From the NCBI GenBank assembly GCA_934501435.1, contig CAKSTW010000007.1, positions 1 through 64,000 on the forward strand: DNA of 64,000 nucleotides, given 5' to 3'. Positions 59,889 to 64,000 of the stretch are shown here, one piece after another. This stretch comes from an uncultured Eubacteriales bacterium. Its GTDB lineage: Bacteria; Bacillota; Clostridia; Oscillospirales; UBA644. The position numbers and the translations under genes were made by a program. Numbering within the stretch: the first letter of the stretch is position 1; every line of letters starts with the position of its first letter. The notes under the pieces were generated by a model that was given only the letters and a program-made list of their open reading frames with translations, was not told where the DNA came from and made no database searches.

Positions 59889-60000
59889 GTGTAAGTTACC
59901 CTATGGACTTACACGCGAGTTCAAATAAGGATTTTCCGAAATCGTCGGCTTTGCCGACAGCGCAGCGGCGCCACGCTTTCCTTTGGGAAAGCGTTTTTTC
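59889..60000 (+). ncRNA. tracrRNA
   Basis: The anti-repeat (59897-59926) pairs with the minus-strand repeat. There is a 6-bp lower stem (TCAAAT with GTTTGA, one G-U), a bulge, a 7-bp helix, one mismatch, then 12 bp. After it comes AAGGATTTTCCG, matching the nexus of S. pyogenes tracrRNA (AATAAGG...TCCG), a hairpin GTCGGC/GCCGAC, and a terminator hairpin ACGCTTTCC/GGAAAGCGT with six U. Unusually, the first eight bases (GTGTAAGT) are complementary to ACTTACAC inside the anti-repeat. Confidence 0.93.
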
Positions 60001-60052
60001 TTTATGACGGAAGTATAACATATTTATAACAGAATTGCAATACATTCTTCAC

Positions 60053-60082
60053 AAAAAAGACCATTCCGCGAGGAATGGTCTT
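60053..60082 (-). terminator. Terminator of the YgjP-like gene
   Basis: GACCATTCC pairs with GGAATGGTC around 4 nt, followed by TTTTTT on the minus strand; it overlaps the stop codon. Confidence 0.87.
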
Positions 60083-60785
60083 ATGTTATGGGATATTTTG
60101 AAAGTTTCTTTCGCAGGGGTTTCCATTCGGGGACAAATTTTGCGACTTCGTCGTAGAACGCCGTCGAATGGTTCGGAATTTTCAGGTGAGAAAACTCGTG
60201 GGCGACGACGTAGTAAACGCAGTCGTCGGGAACAAACGCCAAAGCGGTCGAAAAGGTGATTATCCGTTTTTTCGGTTGGCAGGAGCCCCACCGCGAACGC
60301 ATTTTCCGAAACTTTATTTCGGGGAACTTTTCGCCCGGAATTCTTGATTTTTCAAAGATTTCTTCGCATATCGGCAAGATTTTTTGCGTGCAGTATTCCC
60401 TGAAAAACCGTTCGAGAATTTTTCTTTTTGCCTCTTCGTTTTCGGGGTCTTTTGCGAAAACGACAATTTCGTTTTCCGAAAGGGCGACCGTGTCGTTCCC
60501 TTTTTTCAGGCGGACGGTAAGTCTTTTTCCCGAAAGCAGAACGGAGTTTCCGTCTTCGATTTTTTCGGGAACGGCTCTTTCTCTTTTCTCAAAGCCGTCG
60601 AGCGTTTTCAGAATAAAATCCGATTTTGAAAGAATAAACCGCTCGATTTCCGCTTCGGGAACGCCGCGGCGGACCGAAACATAAATCCCTTTATCGGGAC
60701 TTATCCTCAGGTTCAGATTCTTCACCCGTTTACGCTCAAGCGTATATTCCAAGCGCCTGCCGCCGAGATACAGAGTCTTCGTCAT
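60081..60785 (-). CDS. YgjP-like metallopeptidase (DUF45/SprT-like)
   Basis: This 234-aa protein has an N-terminal strand-rich part (VKNLNLRISPDKGIYVSVRRG) and the zinc-metallopeptidase-like core MRSRWGSCQPKKRIITFS followed by VAHEFSHLKIPNHSTAFY (HExxH-like HEFSH). The physiological substrate is unknown. It is last in a possible two-gene unit with the PNPOx-like gene (1-nt gap). Confidence 0.9.
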   Translation of the reverse strand: MTKTLYLGGRRLEYTLERKRVKNLNLRISPDKGIYVSVRRGVPEAEIERFILSKSDFILKTLDGFEKRERAVPEKIEDGNSVLLSGKRLTVRLKKGNDTVALSENEIVVFAKDPENEEAKRKILERFFREYCTQKILPICEEIFEKSRIPGEKFPEIKFRKMRSRWGSCQPKKRIITFSTALAFVPDDCVYYVVAHEFSHLKIPNHSTAFYDEVAKFVPEWKPLRKKLSKYPIT

Positions 60786-60786
60786 G

Positions 60787-61179
60787 TCAGAATTTCACCG
60801 TTTCTTCGGGTTTCGCAAAGGACGAAAAAACTGCGGTCGCGTTTTTGAAATACCAGACCTGCGTATTGCCGTCGTCGGCGGAATAGAGGCTTTGAAGTTC
60901 GGGGTACGCTTCAAGCATCGAAACTCTCGCTTCTCTTCTGTCGTCTTCGGCGAGTTCGCCCGAAACCCGGAGCCAGTCGCCGCCCGACATCGCGCATATC
61001 TCGACGTTCGGGTTTGCCGCAAGCTGCTTTGCGACGGCTTTCTTTTTCCCCGTCTGGATATAAAGCCGTCCCTCGAAAATATGAGCGGTGCCGAAAGGTC
61101 TTACTTTCGGTTTGTTTCCGTCGACGGTCGCAAGATAATATGTTCCCGCGTCTTTTAAGAATTTACATACTCTTTCCAT
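60787..61179 (-). CDS. Pyridoxamine 5'-phosphate oxidase family protein
   Basis: This 130-aa split-barrel flavin-binding protein has TYYLATVDGNKPKVRPFGTAHI at the start and LYIQTGKKKAVAKQL. These small PNPOx-like proteins bind FMN or heme-type cofactors; it is probably not the B6 enzyme itself. Confidence 0.88.
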   Translation of the reverse strand: MERVCKFLKDAGTYYLATVDGNKPKVRPFGTAHIFEGRLYIQTGKKKAVAKQLAANPNVEICAMSGGDWLRVSGELAEDDRREARVSMLEAYPELQSLYSADDGNTQVWYFKNATAVFSSFAKPEETVKF

Positions 61180-61189
61180 AATTTATACC

Positions 61190-61726
61190 TCACTTAATGC
61201 TTTTCCCGAGTTCGTATGCCTTTTGAAGTCCCGCGTTTCCCTTTATATCGCCCGGGGCGTTTACTCCGCCGACAAAGACCGTTCCCGCAAGACGCGCGCG
61301 CTCAAAACAGTCAATCCAGCCGCAGATACCCTCTTCGGCGCGCTTCGGAACATATTCCCCGTCTTCCGCCGCCGTCGAAAGGACGTAAACGTCTTTGAAA
61401 CGGTAATCGGAACCGTAAAGCGGGTTTGCGCGGTCGAGCACGGTCTTCAGCTGACCGCTCATTTCATAATAATATATGGGCGTTGCGAAAACGAGGACTT
61501 CCGCATCGTGAATTTTTTCGTTGATTTCGGCGCAGTCGTCCTTTATTACGCATCTGCCCGTTTTCCGGCAGGAAAGACAGCCTATGCAGAAATTTATTTT
61601 CTTGCCGCCGAGAGTTATTTTTTCGGCTTCGTTTCCGCTTTCCTTTGCTCCGCGGATAAATTCGTCGGCGAGCGTTTCGGAATTGCTGTTTCTTCTTAAA
61701 CTTGAACTTATAACCGTGATCCTCAT
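61190..61726 (-). CDS. Flavodoxin-family NADPH-dependent FMN reductase
   Basis: This 178-aa protein has the FMN-binding start ITVISSSLRRNSNSETLAD, the cysteine-containing CIGCLSCRKTGRCVIKDDC, and FATPIYYYEMSGQLKTVLDR. The cysteines suggest an iron-sulphur flavoprotein-like or redox role. I start it at MRITVISS with AAAGGAGA upstream; an earlier ATG lacks an RBS. Confidence 0.9.
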   Translation of the reverse strand: MRITVISSSLRRNSNSETLADEFIRGAKESGNEAEKITLGGKKINFCIGCLSCRKTGRCVIKDDCAEINEKIHDAEVLVFATPIYYYEMSGQLKTVLDRANPLYGSDYRFKDVYVLSTAAEDGEYVPKRAEEGICGWIDCFERARLAGTVFVGGVNAPGDIKGNAGLQKAYELGKSIK

Positions 61727-61783
61727 AAAAAATCTCCTTTCATACGCCCTAATTATATCACGCTTTTTTCGGCTTTGCAACTC

Positions 61784-61812
61784 TTGAAAAACATTTTCAG
61801 CCGTGATATAAT
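61784..61812 (+). promoter_or_regulatory. Promoter of tam
   Basis: TTGAAA, 17 nt ending TGA (extended -10), TATAAT, upstream of AAGGTGA and the ATG at 61835. Confidence 0.77.
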
Positions 61813-61834
61813 CTTAAGCATGGAAGGTGATAAT

Positions 61835-62599
61835 ATGTCGGACTGGAATTTGGCTCAATATCTGAAATTTGAAAAGGAAAGAACTCAGCCCGCGGCGGAT
61901 CTGCTGTCGCGTGTTTCCGATTTTTCGCCCGAAAAGATTCTTGACGCGGGCTGCGGTCCCGGAAACAGCACCGTTCTGCTTGCAAAAAAGTTCGGGACGG
62001 AAAAGGTTATCGGCGTTGACGCGTCGGACGATATGCTTAAAAAGGCGAGGGAAAAGCACCCCGATATCCGTTTCGAAAAAACGTTTTTGCCCGACGGCAT
62101 TTCAGAATTCGGGAAATTCGACCTTATCTTTTCAAACGCCTGTATCCATTGGATCCCCGACCACAAAACGCTTATTCCGTCGCTCTTTTCTCATCTTTCG
62201 GAGAACGGCAGGCTTGCGGTTCAGATTCCGTATAAAAAGAAATCCGTTTTTTACGGACTGCTTTTTTCACTGCTTGACTCAAAATGGAAAAGACTAAAGG
62301 AAGTGCGGCTGTTTAACGAACTTTCGCCGGAGGAATATTACGATATTCTTTCGTCGCTTTCACAGGATTTCTCGATCTGGGAAACGGAATATTACCATAC
62401 GGTAAATTCTTTCGACGATGTTATCGGATGGTATGAGGGGAGCGGTCTGCGTCCGTATTACGACGTTCTTTCTCCGACCGAAAAAGAAGAGTTTGTCTCC
62501 GACTTAAAGAAACTCATTTCGGAAAATTTCAGAATACAGCAGAACGGCAGGATCATCTTGAAAATGCCGCGACTGTTTTTTACCGTTACAAAAAACTGA
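61835..62599 (+). CDS. tam: Trans-aconitate 2-methyltransferase-like SAM enzyme
   Basis: This 254-aa class I methyltransferase starts WNLAQYLKFEKERTQPAADL, has SAM motif I LDAGCGPGNST, VIGVDASDDML and DLIFSNACIHWIPDH, and ends with a Tam-like C-terminal region (FDDVIGWYEGSGLRPY). The length matches E. coli Tam. It is thought to detoxify trans-aconitate by methylation. Confidence 0.9.
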   Translation: MSDWNLAQYLKFEKERTQPAADLLSRVSDFSPEKILDAGCGPGNSTVLLAKKFGTEKVIGVDASDDMLKKAREKHPDIRFEKTFLPDGISEFGKFDLIFSNACIHWIPDHKTLIPSLFSHLSENGRLAVQIPYKKKSVFYGLLFSLLDSKWKRLKEVRLFNELSPEEYYDILSSLSQDFSIWETEYYHTVNSFDDVIGWYEGSGLRPYYDVLSPTEKEEFVSDLKKLISENFRIQQNGRIILKMPRLFFTVTKN

Positions 62600-62600
62600 A

Positions 62601-62625
62601 AAAACCCCCGAATCGGGGGATTTTA
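62601..62625. terminator. Bidirectional terminator
   Basis: CCCCCGA/TCGGGGG with A and T runs on both sides, between tam and the DUF4186 gene. Confidence 0.85.
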
Positions 62626-62973
62626 ATATTCTGTTTTTATCCATGCCATAAGAAGATTTACTATCTTTTCCTGCTCTGTTTCGGAAAGAGGACGTCCTTT
62701 CGGGACTTTATACCACTTTTCAAGACAGCCGCGGCAGCAGCAGGCGCAGGCGTGCTGTGCGATAAACACGGGGTGTCCCCGCATCGGCGTTTGTCTGCCG
62801 TCGTTTTTCGGAATTGCGGGGGCGAGCCTTTCTTTTATAAACTTTTCGGCGTGCTTCTTTATTTCGTCAAGCCCCTTTTCGGCAATATAGGCTTTGTCTT
62901 TTGCCGAAAGCCGAAATTTTGCACGGAACGGCGACTTTTTCAGCTTTTCGAGGGCGGCGTCTATCGTCTGCAT
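62623..62973 (-). CDS. DUF4186 protein
   Basis: This 116-aa protein has TPMRGHPVFIAQHACACCCRGCLEKWY, of which the CACCCRGC cysteine cluster and the preceding His are diagnostic for DUF4186. It may bind a metal; the function is unknown. It overlaps the MATE gene by 13 nt. Confidence 0.9.
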   Translation of the reverse strand: MQTIDAALEKLKKSPFRAKFRLSAKDKAYIAEKGLDEIKKHAEKFIKERLAPAIPKNDGRQTPMRGHPVFIAQHACACCCRGCLEKWYKVPKGRPLSETEQEKIVNLLMAWIKTEY

Positions 62974-64000
62974 TGCATATACCCGTATTTCTTTCTTTTT
63001 GCAAAGAGGAAGACCGCGGTTGCGGCGACGGCGGCGGCTTCGGCGGCGACAAGAGAAAACCAGATACCGTCAACGCCCCACAGGAGCGGGAAAATTATAA
63101 CTGCGGAGACCTGAAAAACGAGCGTTCTCAAAAAGGAAATGAGGGCGGAAGTCAGACCGTCGTTTAATGCCGTAAAAAACGACGAGCCGTAAATTGCAAA
63201 CCCCGAAAACAGGAAAGAAAAGGAAAAAATTCCGAAAGCGTGCGTCGTGATCTCAAGGAGTTCGGGGTCGTATCCGACAAATATCGCGGACATCGGTCTC
63301 CCGAAAAATATCCCCGCGGCAAACATTGAGATCGCGCATATAAGGGTGATGACAAGGCTTTTTTTAAGGATGTTCTTCAGTTCGCCGGTATTTTTTGCGC
63401 CGAAGTTGAACCCGACGATGGGCGCGCTCCCGACGGAATATCCGATAAAGAGCGATTGGAAAATCATTCCGACATACATCAGAACGCCGTAGGCGGCTAT
63501 CCCGTTTTCACCTGCGTAATGCATCAGTCTCGCATTGTAAAGCATGCTGACAAGCGACATGGAAACGTTGCTCATAAATTCGGAAGAGCCGTTCGCGCAG
63601 GTCTTTCCTATTGCCCTTATGTCGAACCTGCATTTTGAAAGACGGAGAACGCTGCTGTTTTTTTTCGCAAAATATATAACGGGAATGATCCCGCCGACAA
63701 ACTGGCTTAACGCCGTTGCGACCGCGGCGCCGACAAGACCCCACTCAAAAACCGCGACAAACAGGGCGTCAAGCGCCATATTCGTACAGCCCGAAGCGAC
63801 CGTTACGGCAAGTCCGAGTGCCGGTTTTTCAGCAGTCGCAAAAAGGCACTGAAATTCATACTGCAGGATATAAAAAGGCAGCGCGGCAAGAATTATTCTG
63901 CCGTAAATCACGCTGTCTTCAAGTATCTGTCCCTCCGCTCCGAGCAGAACGGCTATGGGACGCAGAAAAATTATGCCGAGAACGGCTATTATAACGCCGA
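62961..64000 (-). CDS. MATE-family efflux transporter (5' end outside window)
   Basis: The visible part is the C-terminal 346 codons or so. The frame stays open to the window edge, so the true start lies beyond 64000; a GTG at 63911 is not a plausible start. Typical MATE segments are ALGLAVTVASGCTNMALDALF, VGSAPIVGFNFGAKN and a six-helix second half. MATE pumps export drugs or metabolites with Na+ or H+. Confidence 0.92.
   Translation of the reverse strand, partial: GVIIAVLGIIFLRPIAVLLGAEGQILEDSVIYGRIILAALPFYILQYEFQCLFATAEKPALGLAVTVASGCTNMALDALFVAVFEWGLVGAAVATALSQFVGGIIPVIYFAKKNSSVLRLSKCRFDIRAIGKTCANGSSEFMSNVSMSLVSMLYNARLMHYAGENGIAAYGVLMYVGMIFQSLFIGYSVGSAPIVGFNFGAKNTGELKNILKKSLVITLICAISMFAAGIFFGRPMSAIFVGYDPELLEITTHAFGIFSFSFLFSGFAIYGSSFFTALNDGLTSALISFLRTLVFQVSAVIIFPLLWGVDGIWFSLVAAEAAAVAATAVFLFAKRKKYGYMQCRR

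Overview
The window looks like a chromosomal segment of an anaerobic, endospore-forming Firmicute (class Clostridia). The evidence is spoIIR behind a textbook sigma-F promoter, the yqfC-yqfD-phoH-ybeY-dgkA-era-recO block, RNase M5, MutS2, TypA, a QueT transporter, and an oxygen-detoxifying set (rubrerythrin, reverse rubrerythrin, rubredoxin, PerR). The species cannot be named from the sequence. Sigma-A promoters are easy to see; nearly all have 17-nt spacers and many have an extended -10.

Layout. 1-430: tRNA-Pro(UGG) with a broken 5' half-copy upstream that keeps a consensus promoter. 427-9438: WYL regulator, cytidylate-kinase-like protein, a membrane winged-helix/degenerate VanY protein, MGMT, DAG-kinase-like protein, trkA-trkH, CDP-alcohol phosphatidyltransferase, azlCD. 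9533-20318: typA, then a tightly packed minus-strand run yqfC, yqfD, phoH, ybeY, dgkA, era, recO, mutS2, holA, rnmV. 20377-31658: a hydrolase lacking its nucleophile, DUF1846 protein, a DacF-like protein lacking all catalytic motifs, CYTH protein, purA, AI-2E-type transporter, an intact VanY, a DtxR-like regulator, Mrp, rubrerythrin. 31682-41149: ABC fusion, then an apparent minus-strand operon for D-glutamate/5-oxoproline metabolism (D-amino-acid transaminase, DUF4392 cyclase, pxpB, pxpC, DUF1445 cyclase, pxpA, alanine racemase). 41364-46596: fucO, mscS, queT, spoIIR, an unexplained cloverleaf-like RNA element, and a PerR-type peroxide-defence cluster ending in a short rubredoxin gene. 46600-48300: an A/T-richer insertion bounded by two copies of the rubredoxin 3' end. 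48353-52607: a DMT transporter with an attenuator-like leader, a large unknown membrane protein, and an NSS transporter. 52799-60000: a complete type II-A CRISPR-Cas locus. 60081-64000: YgjP peptidase, PNPOx, flavin reductase, Tam methyltransferase, DUF4186 protein, and a MATE pump cut by the window edge.

The CRISPR locus is internally consistent. cas9, cas1, cas2 and csn2 overlap by ATGA junctions on the minus strand, followed by a leader with its own promoter and ten repeats (nine identical, one degenerate at the far end). A divergent tracrRNA lies upstream of cas9, and its anti-repeat pairs with the minus-strand repeat. Unusual points are an 8-bp hairpin at the tracrRNA 5' end that uses part of the anti-repeat, a short upstream ORF overlapping the cas9 start, and a terminator-like hairpin inside csn2.

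The most interesting non-CRISPR signals are the D-glutamate island with both halves of the DGLUCY-type cyclase as separate genes, the 89-nt four-way-junction element at 44794-44882, the leader attenuator of the DMT transporter, and three cell-envelope or hydrolase proteins that have lost catalytic residues.
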